A stretch of 64,000 bases of DNA from Iris pallida (lineage: Eukaryota; Streptophyta; Magnoliopsida; Asparagales; Iridaceae), in NCBI GenBank assembly GCA_029216955.1, contig JANAVB010029819.1, positions 35,780,831-35,844,830 on the forward strand, written 5' to 3'. Shown piece after piece: positions 10,924 to 23,700 of this stretch. The position numbers and the translations under genes are program-made. The notes beneath the pieces were generated by a model. The model saw only the letters and a program-made list of their open reading frames with translations, did not search any database and had not been told where the DNA came from. How positions within the stretch are numbered: the stretch's first letter is position 1; each line of letters starts with the position of its first letter.

Positions 10924-11439
10924 GCAGGTACTCCTCCATTATTTCTCCACAATTATTCTTCCACAAAATTCCACAACCAAACGTGCTTGCATCATGTCCG
11001 TGTTCGACCATCCATAATCTTATTCCATTTTTACAATTACATCAATTCCTCGTGTCAGACACATCCCCGACACAACTTCGACTCCACCCGTGTCATGTAG
11101 GACACAAACCCTAGCCCTAATCCTAACCCTAGCAACCTCGGGCCACCGCAGATTAGCCAAACCACCATCATCACCATGCACAACCACCGTCCTAAGCCAA
11201 ATAACGCCACCAGCCATCATCACCCCGGCCATAGCCGGCCGGCAGCATCTTCAACCACCAAACACCACCACCCGTCATCATCATTACCGCCACTGTCACC
11301 AAAGCCCCGGCACTGCCCCGACCCCCTGTTTCCGACCCCTGCAAACCAAAACCACTACCACCCGGACCGCAGCCATCCGCCACCATCTGTGACTCCAAAC
11401 CCCGACCAAGGAAAACCCCAAAATAAATTAAGCACCCAC

Positions 11440-12230
11440 CACTACTTACCCCTCTCCGCAAGGTCACGAACCGCCTCCGTCGGGGTCAGCCGCATCGACG
11501 TTGCAGGATCTCCCCCTCGCTGCGCCGCCGCTGACCCGAACCCCCGCCTGCGACCGCCGGGAACGTCCGCGCCCGACTCGCCCTACGCCTCCGGACCAGC
11601 GCCGCCCCCGAACGTCGGTGCCTCGTTTCCCCCGACTTCTTCCCTCTCTCCCGCAGCTCCGTGCGTCCGCCACCCTCCTCGCCGCGTCGCTCCGCCCTAG
11701 CCCGCCGCCCTGTCCTTTACGATCGCCGCGCCCGACCATGTCCCACGCCGCCAACCTTTCCTGGCTCCTCCACGCACGACCGGTTACCCATCGGCAGCTC
11801 CCCGCGGTCGCTAACCCACGCACCGCCCTGGTCGCGCCCAACGAGCACCGCCACTTGCCGCCGTAGGACCATTCTTCTGTCCTTCGAAACCCCCTTCCCG
11901 ATCTCCTCCCTCCGCAGGGCCCGAGTTCGAGCCCGATCCTCTCTCCCGGAAACCCTCTTCCGCGCTCGCCAACTCCGCGTGGCACCGCCCAGCGCCGGGT
12001 GCGTCGACCACCGTCGTGACCACAGTGGCCAAGGACCCCCTCTGGCCTTCCTCCACGCTTACCTCGCCACCACAGAACTCGGCCGCTCCTCATTCTCTTC
12101 CCGCCTCCACCTTTTCTCTCCCGCTCTCCCACTCTCCCTCTATGGCTCGCTACCCTCTCTTCAATCGACTGATCTCTCTCACTCTCTGTTCTTTCCACTC
12201 TTTCTCTCTCTCTCCCCTTCTTCCTAAATT
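11440..12230 (+). other. GC-rich block inside LARD1 left LTR (copy at 16665-17450)
   Basis: A sharp change to CG-dense, C-rich sequence occupies about 800 bases of an otherwise AT-rich LTR. Open frames occur in several frames on both strands (for example 11501-11866 +, 11464-12198 -), but none has recognisable domains and they are not preserved as one frame in the second LTR. It ends in a CT-rich run before GTGAAGTCCCC. Confidence 0.6.
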
Positions 12231-12409
12231 ATGTGAAGTCCCCTTGGCTCCACTTAGGCACAGCTGTTACAGCTGTATCATTATTATATTTTTATTATTA
12301 TTATCGTTTTTTGTATTTACCAATATCAGTATATAATTAAAATGTGTATATATATAAATATATTAGTGTATATACATGTATATATATGACATAATTGTTC
12401 TTACTGCTA

Positions 12410-12456
12410 TTATTATTATAATTATTATTATAATTATTATTATTATTATTATTATT

Positions 12457-12494
<38 letters not shown>

Positions 12495-12513
12495 TATTAT
12501 TATTATTATTATC
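12410..12513 (+). repeat. (TTA)n/(ATC)n microsatellite in the left LTR
   Basis: Runs of TTA and ATC trinucleotides. The matching place in the right LTR (about 17627-17700) has a different number of units. Confidence 0.9.
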
Positions 12514-14345
12514 AGTTTTAATAAGTATTAATATTACTGTTAGATATTGTTAGAATACTGTATTATTAAATTAATTTATATATCTATTATTTTTAGTATG
12601 CTATATTCTGAAAATACAAGATAGTAGTAGTACTAGTATTTTAATGTTATCATGTTCATAGTATTATATTATTATTATTTTATAAATTTTCTAAAAATAA
12701 ATATTTTGACCAGTAAATTTAGTTTCAAAAAAATTATAAAATAAATTACTAGTATATCTCAAATATTTTAATTAATATAGTTTCTATCTCAAACCATATT
12801 TCTACAAACTTAGAGCTTTTGCCTTAAAAACAACTTTCGATTTTTGGGTGTTTAATTGAAAGACTAAAAAAAAAATTATATTTCCATTGTTATAAAATAT
12901 TTTCTAAAACCAAATATATTAATTGACTTCCTACGGTTTTTCTCTATCTCATGATTTCAGCCCATCTTTCTTATTCCTTTCCAATTCTGGACTACCTTAT
13001 GTCCACCCTAACTAATTTGACCGTCCTGGACCCGATGGAACTGTCCGTGCTAACATCAGAGGTCACCTTGCATAGTTGTTGTACCGAAGCCGCAGTTCGT
13101 GCTACCTTGATCATCGTAGCACACCAGACATCCTATCAGGCAAGACACCTTGCCTTTACTATTTAATTTCTTGCTCAATATCATGTATGTTTTATTTCTT
13201 ATAAGTTGTTCTTTCAAAACCATATGTAAATTATTATACTTTTTTTTCTTTATGCATTTGGCATAGGGTTAAGGGACTACCTTTGTTTGTGTCGCATTTA
13301 TTGGCCCTGACACTTGTGTATCAGGAGACACGAGTCTCATATAGATCTCGGATGTACGTATCGACTGGCCATCGGTGCGCACATGCCGTGCGATAGGCAT
13401 TAACTGCTAAATAGTTATGGTTGTCTAGAAGACTTAGCAGTTATTAGGAAGGTCGTGATGTGGATACAGCACATGTAGTGCATAGGAAGGGTGAAGACAG
13501 TTATTAGGCGCAGGGGCTTTCACACATTTATTTTTCTCTAGCTGCCATTTGTGACTCAGCCGAGAGCTAGTGTGCCGTAAATTTATTTACTTTTCTTTAG
13601 ATGCCACTAGTGCCTCGGCTGAAACACAAATATGTCGTGCATTTACTTTCCTCTAGCTGCCGTTAGTGACTCACCCAAGAGCTAGTGGCCGTGCATTTAT
13701 TTTTCTCTAGATGCCCCTTAGCTCTCACTCGAGTGCTAATGGGCCATGCATTTACTTTTCTCTAGACACCACTAGTGCCTTGGTTGAAATGCTAACGTGC
13801 TGTGTTTCTAGTCTCGGGAGCCCTTCTATGGAACGTTGTCTTCAAAATGCATTTACACATAGAATGGTTAAGGACCTTTATCTGTTTAGACATATACTTT
13901 TCTGTTGAGCTTTATTTATTCAGTTATTGGCATGATATTATGTGTCTTATTACGTCCCTCTGAGGACCTGGTTATCTTACCAGGTGTGTGCTCTTGTCTT
14001 TCGCAGGTGCTCTAGTTCTAGCCGTGACTATCTTCGTTTCATTGAGGGTAACTGCACTTTGATCGTCTTTGCTCGCTCGCCAAATTTATTTCGTTCTTCA
14101 TGTATTTCTTTCCTTTCTTGTTGGTAGTGGATTTGTCTTCGCCCAATATATTGTATAAAGACTTTTCATAGTTGGTATTATGAATTCTTTACTTCCTTAT
14201 TTTGTGGATGAGATTAGTCATTTTGGTTTCTACTGTATTTTACAGCTTATGTATACATACGAGGCTATATATTCGTATGTATAAAGCTGGCATATCTTCG
14301 TTCCTAGTCCTACATATTTTGGGACAGGGGCGTTACATATTTTTG

Positions 14346-14363
14346 TGGTGGCCCATGCAGGTC
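14346..14363 (+). promoter_or_regulatory. Primer-binding site, tRNA-Ile type (LARD1)
   Basis: TGGTGGCCCATGCAGGTC starts eight bases after the LTR terminal CA. It is an exact complement of the 3' end of plant tRNA-Ile(AAU), ...GACCTGCATGGGCC-A-CCA, recalled from memory. The LARD2 site at 54995-55012 has the same sequence apart from two bases. Confidence 0.75.
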
Positions 14364-15440
14364 AAGCTAAATTGTTTTGTTACTTTACCGTACCAAACAA
14401 GCCTGCGAATAGGATTAGACGTCTAGGATCTCATCCACCTACTTGACCTCTTTCCTCGATTCTATATTCGAACTACCGTTCGACTCATCGGTTGCATCTT
14501 ATTTGATTCCTTCTATCATAATTCTTATCTTCCCTTCGTGCTTAGACAAGTGGTCCCTACTAGGTATACATGACTCTTTTGTCCCAAAACACCATTAGTT
14601 TAATTCTTTTAAGTTGGGTAGAATGCCTTATGACCTAGCAACCCCTTTGACCTAGTGACCTATATTAGCAAGTTTACTTAGATTGTAGAATTTAGAAGGC
14701 CTAACCCATCTAGTCAACCATGGACTTGGACAAGCAGACTGTAGGACGACTGTATGAAGACCAACATAGGATATGACTTAGAATTGTTTGAACTTATTCT
14801 ACTTTATTTCAAACTTAATCTCACATTTTACTATCTAGACAAATGATGCTAATATAGCCTAGTTTTTGCAAGCTCAATTCTTTATCAAGCTTGTTCATGA
14901 CATATGTTATTGGAAGAGCTCCCACTAACATATTGTCTAATCAGAACCGGTGCATAATGGTCTGATCAACCAAGTGCACTTTGGTTCACTTTTATCTATT
15001 ATTCTACGTGGATGAAACATAATTAAACTTGTCCTCTAGAGTCCCATCCGCGACTGCCTTGGCAACTCCTTTTGAAATTTTTCGGTCGTCCTTGAACCAC
15101 GTATTCGTACTCGATGATGACGTATTTTGAACTCCTTATTACTTTCGCCTTCACCTATTTTAGAAGGACGAAGGTGTTATACTAGAACTTCCTCTAACTG
15201 TCCTATCACCATTGCTACCCAATGTAACTATATCTTTGTCTTGAACTACTCGACCTTTACCTCGACCCTAAATCTACAATCTTGACTTTCTAATCACTTG
15301 AATTTAAGAGTGATTACAATCGTCTCTTAATCATATCCTCAACCTAGACTACGACCATATAAACTTATTTAAGGATCCCTTCTATCTGCCGTTGTGCCTT
15401 CTCACCCCCCCTATAATTCTTAATTTCGAGGACATAATTC
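14364..15440 (+). other. LARD1 interior, non-coding
   Basis: No frame of useful length and no gag, protease, RT or integrase motif is visible on either strand. It is moderately AT-rich without internal repeats. It ends in a chromovirus-like polypurine region (TAATTTCGAGGACATAATTC at 15421-15440). Confidence 0.7.
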
Positions 15441-15458
15441 TTTTAAGATGTATAGGAT

Positions 15459-17627
15459 ATAAAACCCCTAAATTTCTACTATTTTTTTATTAAATTTGAT
15501 ACTGATTTAAAATTTTGTATTGTACGTCGCGTAGTCGTATTGTACGTCGCGCACGAAATTTTATTTTTTTTGCTCGTCGAGTGCGAATATGTGCGAGCGT
15601 ACATATTTTAGAAAAATAAATTTTCTATTTTATTACACACTTTCAAAATATTATATATAATTATTATTCTTGCTATAAAAAGCCTTTTGTTTTTAACAAT
15701 TATTAATCATAAATAATATTTTATTGTATACTAGGAAAAGCATAATCATGTATACATTATTTGTGCTTACACATATATTTCATAAATATTTTATTAGTTT
15801 ATTTTAAATAAAAATATAATTTTCAAAATTTATTAATATTAACATTTTATTATTCAAAAAATTTATTATTTTCGAAATTATTATCAATGGTATTTTTGGA
15901 AAAATATTTCGAAATTATTGTGGCGATTTAAACCTTGATTTGAAATTATGGATTTATTTAAATAGTAAAGTATTTGAAATTTGATTTATCCTATTCGATT
16001 TTAAACTAAAAATTCAATTAGATTTAAATTGGACTTGTAATTGGATTTGGATTGGATTGATTTTAAATTAATAGACGAATTATCTATTTTGGGTTTAAAC
16101 TAATCCTAATCCTTATCTTAATGAGAATTTCCACATCCTATAAATAGGCAGGTAATCCTCCATTATTTCTCCACAATTATTCTTCCATAAAATTCCATAA
16201 CCAAATGTGCATGCATCGTGTCCGTGTTCCACCATCCATAATCTTATTCTATTTTTACAATTACATCAATTCTTCGTGTCGGACACATCCCCGACACGAC
16301 TTCGACTCCACCCGTGTCATTTAGGACACAAACCCTAGCCCTAATCCTAATCCTAGCCTCCTCGGCCCACCGCAGATTTGCCAAACCACCATCATCACCA
16401 TGCACAACCACCGTCCAAAGCCAAACAATACCACCAGCCATCATCACTGCGGCTATAGCCGGCCGGCAGTACCTTCAACCACCAAACACCACCACCCGTC
16501 ATCATCATCACCGCCACTGTCACCAAAGCCCCGGCACTACCCCGACCCCCTGTTTTCGACCTCTGCCAACCAAAACCACCACCACCCGGACCGCGGCCAT
16601 CCGCCACCATCGGTGACTCCAAACCCCGACCAAGGAAAACCCTAAAATAAATTAAACAACCACCACCACTTGCCCCTCTCCGCCGGGTCGCGAAACGCCT
16701 CCGCCGTGGTCAGCCACGTCGACGCCGCAGGATCTCCACCTCGTTGCGCCGCCGCTGACCCGAACCCCCGCCTGCGACCGCCAGGAACGTCCGCGCCCGG
16801 CTTGCCCCACGCCTCCGGACCAGCGCCGTCCCCGAACGCCGGCGTCGCGTTTCCTCCGACTTCTTCCGTCTCTCCCGCAGCTCCACGCGTCCGCCACCCT
16901 CCTCGCCGCATCGTTCCGCCCTATCCGCCGCCCTGTCCTTCACGACCGCCGTGCCCGGCCATGTCCCACGCCGCCAACCTTTTCTGGCTCCTCTACGCAC
17001 GACCGGTGACCCATCGGCAGCTCCCCGCGGTCGCCAACCCACGCACCGTCCTTGTCGCGCCCAACGAGCATCGCCTCTTGCCGCCGTACGACTGCTCTTC
17101 TGCCCTTCGAAACCCCCTTCCCGATCTCCTCCCTCTGTCGAGCCCGAGCTCGAGCCCGACCCTCTCTCCCGGAAACCCTCTTCCGCGCTCGCCCCCTCCG
17201 TGTGGCGCCGCCCCGTGTCGGGTGCGTCGACCACCGTCGTGACCACAGTGGCCAAGGACCCCCTCCGGCCTTCCTCCGCGCTCACCTCGCCACCACAGAA
17301 CTCGGGCGCTCCCCATTCTCTGCCCGCCTCCACCTTCTTTCTTCCACTCTCCCACTCTCCTTCTATGGCTCGCCACCCTCTCTTCAATCGACTGCTCTCT
17401 CTCACTCTCTGTTCTTTCCACTCTTTCTCTCTCTCTCCCCTACTTCCTAAATTATGTGAAGTCCCCTTAGCTCCACTTAGGCACAGCTGTGATAGCTGTA
17501 TCATTATTATATTTTTATTATTATTATCATTGTTTGTATTTACCAATATCAGTATATAATTAAAGTGTGTATATATATAAATATATTAGTGTATATACAT
17601 GTATATATATGACATAATTTTTCTTAC

Positions 17628-17667
<40 letters not shown>

Positions 17668-19528
17668 ATCATCATCATCATTATTATTATTATTATTATC
17701 AGTTTTAATAAGTATTAATATTTCTGTTAGATATTGTTAGAATACTGCATTATTAAATTAATTTATATATCTATTATTTTTAGTATGCTATATTCTGAAA
17801 ATACAAGATAGTAGTAGTACTAGTATTTTAATGTTATCATGTTCATAGTATTATATTATTATTATTTTATAAATTTTCTAAAAATAAATATTTTGACCCA
17901 TAAATTTAGTTTCAAAAAAATTATAAAATAAATTACTAGTACATCTCAAATATTTTAATTAATATAGTTTCTATCTCAAACCATATTTCTACAAACTTAG
18001 AGCTTTTGCCTTAAAAACAACTTTCAATTTTTGGGTGTTTAATTGAAAGACTAAAAAAAATTATATTTCCATTATTATAAAATATTTTCTAAAACCAAAT
18101 ATATTAATTGACTTCCTACGGTTTTTCTCCATCTCGTGATTTCAGCCCATCTTTCCTATTCTTTTCCAATTCTGGACTACCATATGTCCACCCTAACTAA
18201 TTTGACCGTCTTGGACCCGATGGAACCGTCCGTGCTAACATCAGAGGTCACCTTGCGTAGTTGTTGCACCGAAGTCACAGTTCGTGCCACCTTGATCATC
18301 GCAGCACACCAGGCATCCTACCAGGCAAGACACCTTGCCTTTACTGTTTAATTTATTGCTCAATATCATGCATGTTTTATTTCTTATAAGTTGTTCTTTC
18401 AAAACCATATGTAGTTGTAAATTATTATACTTTATTTTTGTTTATGCATTTGGCATAGAGTTAAGGGACTACCATTGTTTGTGCCGCATTCATTGGCCCT
18501 GACACTTGTGTATCACGAGTCACAAGTCTCATATAGATCTCGGACGTACGTATCGACTAGCCATCGGTGCGCACATGCCGTGCGATAGGCAATAACTGCT
18601 AAATAGTTATGGTTGTCTAGAAGACATACAGTTATTAGGAAGGTCGTGATGTGGATACAACACGTATAGTGCATGGGGAGGATGAAGACAGTTATTAGGC
18701 GCAGGGGCTTTCACACATTTATTTTTCTCTACCTGCCATTTGTGACTCAGCCGAGAGCTATTGTGCCGTGCATTTATTTACTTTTCTCTAGATGCCACTA
18801 GTGCCTCGGTTGAAACACAAATGTGTCGTGCATTTACTTTCCTCTAGCTGCCGTTAGTGACTCACCCAAGAGCTAGTGGCCATGCATTTATTTTTCTCTA
18901 GATGCCCCTTAGCTCTCACTCGAGTGCTAATGGGCCGTGTATTTACTTTTCTCTAGACGCCACTAGTGCCTTGGTTGAAACGCTAACGTGCCGTGTTTCT
19001 AGTCTCGGGAGCCCTTGTGTGGAACATTGTCTTCAAAATACATTTACACATAGAATGGTTAAGGACCTTTATCTATTTAGACATATACTTTTTTGTTGAG
19101 CTTTATTTATTTAGTTATTGGCATGATATTATGTGTCTTGTTACGTCCCTCTGAGGACCTGGTTATCTCGCCAGGTGTGTGCTCTTGTCTTTCGCAGGTG
19201 CTCTAGTTCTTGCCGTGACTATCTTCGTTTCTTTGAGGGTAATTGCACTTTGATCGTCTTCGCTCGCTCGCCAAATTTATTTTGTTCTTCATGTATTTCT
19301 TTCCTTGCTTGTTGGTAGTGGATTTATCTCCGCCCAACATATTGTATAAAGACTTTTCATAGTTGGTATTATGAATTCTTTATTACCTTATTTTGTGGAT
19401 GAGATTAGTGATTTTGGTTTCTACTGCATTTTATAGCTTATGTATACATACGAGGCCATGTATTCGTATGTATACAGCTGGCATGTCTTCGTTCCTAGTC
19501 CTACGTATTTTGGGACTGGGGTGTTACA
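15459..19528 (+). repeat. LARD1 right LTR
   Basis: Direct copy of 10230-14337, with a TATA box at 16139-16147, a GC-rich block at 16665-17450, a TTA/ATC tract at about 17627-17700, and terminal GGGGTGTTACA at 19518-19528. Substitutions and small indels against the left LTR are spread throughout, so the insertion is not recent. Confidence 0.85.
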
Positions 19529-20499
19529 ATCTCCTCCTGCTCCGGCTCCCACTCCGGCACTCCCCGGTGCCCCTCTTCCCTCGGCGTCGGTGCACCCCCC
19601 CTTCGAGCCCACCTCGGGGGCCCTCCGCGACCTCCGGAGCGTTTGGCCCCCGTCTCTGCGGAGGCCTCCCCCTCCCCGACGTCGGTGGGCCGTCCGTCGC
19701 CTGCGAAGCCGTCGTCTCCTCCCATCGTCGACCCCCCCAGCGGAGGCCTCCGATGCTCTCTTCGGCGCGTGCAGGAGGCCCCTCTATCTCGCCGGTGGTA
19801 GGATCCTCCTACCGCTGGCTGGCCGGCTCACTCCCTCTCGCCGACAGTGCACCGGGTCCGAGCCCCCTTCCCCCTGGCGTCTTCTCCGTCTCCGCCTCCC
19901 TCCCTTCCCCCTTCCCCCCGGCGGCTCATCCCCCTCCGCCTTCCTCTCATCCCCCTTGCTAGCTCCTCGCTGATGATAGCCTCGCGCCCGTTCGGAGGTT
20001 GAGCTCCCGCTCCCTCACCAACGGTCTCACCCCCCGCCCCCCTCCCCCGTCCCCAATGGTCGTGCCCCCAGCTCCCTCTCCCTGCTCCTCTCCCTCCGAC
20101 GGTCGACCCCCGCCCCGCGCCTCCTCTTCGGGCCTGTCCTCGCCGGAGCATCTGGAGCCTCGATCCGCGCACTGGGGAGGGGCCCGAGCCCCCTCGTGGC
20201 GTACGCCCTACCTCGGGTCGCGTACCCACCCATACCTTGGGCCGTGTGCCCTTTCCCCATCGGGCAGGGCCCCCTCACCCGTAATTTCAAAATTTTGAAA
20301 CATCGGTTTTGAAATTTCGAAATTTCGATTAGAGTTTTCGAATTTTCATAATTTCTGTTTCTGAAATTTCGAACCTTCGATTTTCTACCTTTTCTAATTC
20401 CTACCTGGTCATACAGGGCCCGTTTTGTGTTTCTTGGCCCTGTACCCGCTTGTAATGCTCTTTCAGAGCCACCATTTATTTCAATGAATTACTTTTCAG

Positions 20500-20502
<3 letters not shown>
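19529..20502 (+). mobile_element. Deleted L1-type LINE, plus strand (proline-rich part joined to 3' UTR)
   Basis: A GC-rich, proline-coding stretch (19529-20280) passes directly into an L1-like 3' UTR. The UTR has GGCCCTGTACCCGC, TTGTAATGCTCTTTCAGAGC and TTTCAATGAATTAC just before an (AT)n tail. The 3' UTR part is clearly related to 60136-60420. No endonuclease or RT is present, so the body is deleted. Calling the GC-rich part an ORF1/5' UTR remnant is inference from composition and its likeness to 25700-27290. Confidence 0.55.

Positions 20503-20534
<32 letters not shown>
20502..20534. repeat. (AT)n tract shared by two convergent LINE tails
   Basis: About 32 bases of alternating AT lie between the plus-strand L1 3' UTR and the minus-strand L1 3' end. 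A second AT run borders the 5' end of the minus-strand L1 at 27299-27312, consistent with insertion into an AT tract. Confidence 0.85.
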
Positions 20535-20535
<1 letters not shown>

Positions 20536-20744
20536 CTAACCATTTTATTCAAGAAGGCCGAAAGGGCCGAACCTATACAAGTATACCATAAGGTGCAAAA
20601 TGTCGATGCTTTTACACGTATACTGACAAAAAAGGAGGCAAACAAGAAGCAAAATGGCTGAGCCGAGGGTAGGAGAGAGTTCCAGAAGGCCTCGTGGCCT
20701 TGCCTACAGAAGGGTCTCCGTTTGTGGCATTGACGAGTGGTCTC

Positions 20745-23700
20745 CTAAATTAGTTGGTCTGCGTTGTACTGGTGGCCCTCGTATCTTGCCTTATTCCGAT
20801 TTTTCCAGATAACACACGTGGCTGCCGCAGCGACGATCTGATGGCCGTGGGATGCTGAAGCCCAGAATTCCATGAGGTGGTGAAAGTTGTCGTCTATGTA
20901 AGGCAGTCTGCAACACTGGAAAAGTGCTCTCCAGACCTTGACCGGTAGGTCCCCCTGACTGACGATGTGGTTGGCTATTTTCGATTGACGATTGGAGCAG
21001 CATGTACCCGCCGAGGCTAGGCTGAACCCGATGGTGTTGAAATTGTCGTCAGTGGAGAGGATATTGCGTAGGGCTCTCCAGATTAGGAAAGACCACTTCT
21101 TGGGGATGCACGTCTGCCAGAATAAGGCAATGGTAGGGGACGGTGCCGCGTTATCCAGGATAAGGCTTCTGGCAGACTTAACCAAGAATGCGTCGGTACC
21201 ATCGGGCGACCACACGAGCTTGTCTACGTCCGGTCCGATCTTCAAACCGCTACGACGTATGTAATCAGCCGCTTCGGGCCCAGTCCAATACCTGACTTTG
21301 GTCTAATTCCAGGTCCAGCGCTCCAGGAATGGCGATGCCTTCCCCTTGCCTACCTTAAGGCGAATCGATGGTTCAGTGAATGACCGCCCGAGAAGGATGT
21401 GATGCCAGGCCATAGATGATCTGCTGTTAGCGATGGACATGGTCGGGTGGATATACTTGAAGTATCTGGCCTTCATGAACCTGGACCACAAGTTCTTGCT
21501 AGTGCGAAGCATCCACCATAATTTCATCGAGAAAGCGTTGACAATGTGGGAAAGTTTGGTGAAACCTAGACTCCCCACCTCGGTCGGGCGAGCCATGGTG
21601 TCCCAGCTGGCCCATTGGTGCTTTTCGTGGCCATCATTGTGTCCCCAAAGAAAATTGCTGAAGATGCTCTCGATGTAGGATAGGACTTTCTTAGGGGGAG
21701 CACGCTGCTAGGGTGTAGATGGGGATGGAAGTGAGAACGTGCTTGATGAGAATAATCTTGCCTCCTGGGGATAGAGTGGCGTTGTGCCAGCCCTAGAGCT
21801 TCTTTCTGATGCGATTGGTCAGGTTCTCAAAGATCTCGGCATTGGATTTCCCGTATATGAGAGGGAACCCGAGGTAGAGGAATGGAGGGTACTTGATGGG
21901 GATTGATGTGGTGGTTGATATGCTTGCCGCTTGCTCACTCTTAATATTGTGGTGGATATAGATAACACTTTTGTCCGGGTTGATCTTCTGTCCTGAGCAC
22001 CTTTCATATCTCTGGAGCGTGTTGTGGACGACTTATACCGACCCTGCATCTCTTGATGAGAATATAAGGATGTCGTCAGTGAAGGCCAGGTGGGTGATGA
22101 TCGGGCATCCGCTCGCCGTATGGAAATACTAGAAGTTAGGGGTGCTCGCCATTTTATTACAGTTTCTGCTTAACACATCCGCCGTGATGATGAAGATAGT
22201 GGATGAAAGTGGATCCCCTTGCCTGACCCCGCAGGAGGATTTAAAGAACCCATCTGCTTGGCTGTTAATAACCGTAGAGAACGACGAGTTGCTGATCGAT
22301 ATCCACACCACGTTGGTCTAAGTTTCGGAGAAGCCGAAGGCTCTGAAGACCCAGATCATAAATTGCCATTCCAGTCTGTCGTAGGCTTTTTCCATGTCCA
22401 ATTTGATGGCAATGTTGCCCCCTCTTGCTGGAAACTTCATACAGGGGACTAATTCTTGGGCCAGCATGATATTATCTTGGATAATTCTCCCCCTAACAAA
22501 GCCACTATGCTCCTCCGAGATGATCTTGGGGAGAAGGCCTGCCATGCGGGAGACGATGATCTTGGATATGATCTTGTTGGTAAAGGTACAAAGACTGATC
22601 GGGCAGAAGTCGCATAATATCTCTGGGTTGTCTTTCTTTGGGATGAGGATGAGGTTGGTGCTCGAGATGGCTCTGGGATAGGTAGTTCCCTGGAGGAAGA
22701 CGGAGGCCGCATTGTGGATGTCAACCTTGATGATATCCCAGCAAGTGCAGAAAAAAAACCCTAAAAATCTGTTTGGCCCTGGGGCACTATGCTCGCGAAG
22801 GCCCAGACTGCTTCTTTCACTTCTTTATCCGAAGGGGGTTGTTCAAGCCATAAATTTTTAGTGTCGCTGATAAGGTGGGGAACCCTGTCCTGGAAGGTGT
22901 TGTCTTTTAGAACCGTCTCCTTGGAAAAAAGTCCAGAGTAGAACTTTGCGGCCTCCTCCTGTATACCCGTTTGGTCGATGATGCTAGTTTCATCTTCTGC
23001 GACAATCTGATGGAGAGTGAGTTTTTGTCTATGCCCGTTAACGCAAGCGGAAGAAGCTCTAGTTGTTGTCCCCTCGCTGTCCCATTTGATCCCCGCTTTC
23101 TGCTTCCAAAAATTGGTCTCTATCTTCAGCCTGAATTTGAGGATGGCTTTGGTGAGGTTCAGCGCCTTCCTGGTATCAGGCGAACATTCGATCAAGTATC
23201 TAGTTTCAGCACGAGTCACGTCATCCTCCGCCTCGCGAATAGCTTGGTAGATACCACAATAAGCTTGCTTGCTCCAAGTAGTCAGGGCTTTCCTCGTGGC
23301 TTAGAGCTTTTTGACCACGCGATAAAGAAGATCAATGTTGTCCGCGCTGTTCCACGCTTCCGTGATGACCCCTAAGAATTGGGGGTGCTCGCTCCAGAAG
23401 TCCAGGAATCGAAAGCTCTTTCTGGTGGGGTTGGACGTGCTAGTGATTTCAACCAGCAGGGGGGAGTGGTCGGATTCGGTGGCATTAAGGTGGGAAAGCT
23501 TGGACGTTGTTCCCAAATCAAGCCAGTGGGCGTTCGCCAACGCCCTATCGAGGCGGGAGAATTACCGCCGGTCACCTTCTTGCATGTTGCACCAGGTGAA
23601 TGCGTTGCCCGTGAACAGGAGGGAGGTGAGTTGAGAATTGAAGATGAAGTTATTAAAGTCTTGCTTAGCGGAGAGAGGGGAGGGGGCGACCTCCAATTTT

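Larger units (their letters stand above)
10230..14337 (+). repeat. LARD1 left LTR
   Basis: It pairs with 15459-19528 along its whole length. Parts in order: AT-rich U3 with a TATAAATAG box at 10915-10923, a leader with telomere-box-like motifs (about 11107-11134), a GC-rich block (11440-12230), a TTA/ATC microsatellite (about 12410-12513), and long AT-rich sequence ending ...GGCGTTACA. Open frames in the GC-rich block overlap on both strands and look like composition artefacts. Confidence 0.85.
10230..19528 (+). mobile_element. LARD1: non-coding LTR retrotransposon with 4.1-kb LTRs
   Basis: Two direct repeats of about 4.1 kb (10230-14337 and 15459-19528) flank a 1.1-kb interior. The right LTR ends GGGGTGTTACA, the usual end of Tekay/Del chromovirus LTRs. 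A primer-binding site follows the left LTR, and a chromovirus-like AATTTCGAGGACATAATTC lies just before the right LTR. No gag or pol is present. I do not see a clear target duplication (ATCCT on the left, ATCTC on the right). The interior is shorter than that of described LARDs, so it may be an internal deletion. Confidence 0.82.

Noticed and set aside
11464..12198. Long arginine/glycine-rich frame (minus) and overlapping plus frames in LARD1 LTRs
   Set aside because: High GC with few stop codons explains open frames on both strands. The frames are not the same in the second LTR copy.
10225..19533. Target duplication for LARD1 (ATCCT / ATCTC)
   Set aside because: Only three bases agree in place; the left flank is itself an LTR fragment, so recombination is as likely as insertion.
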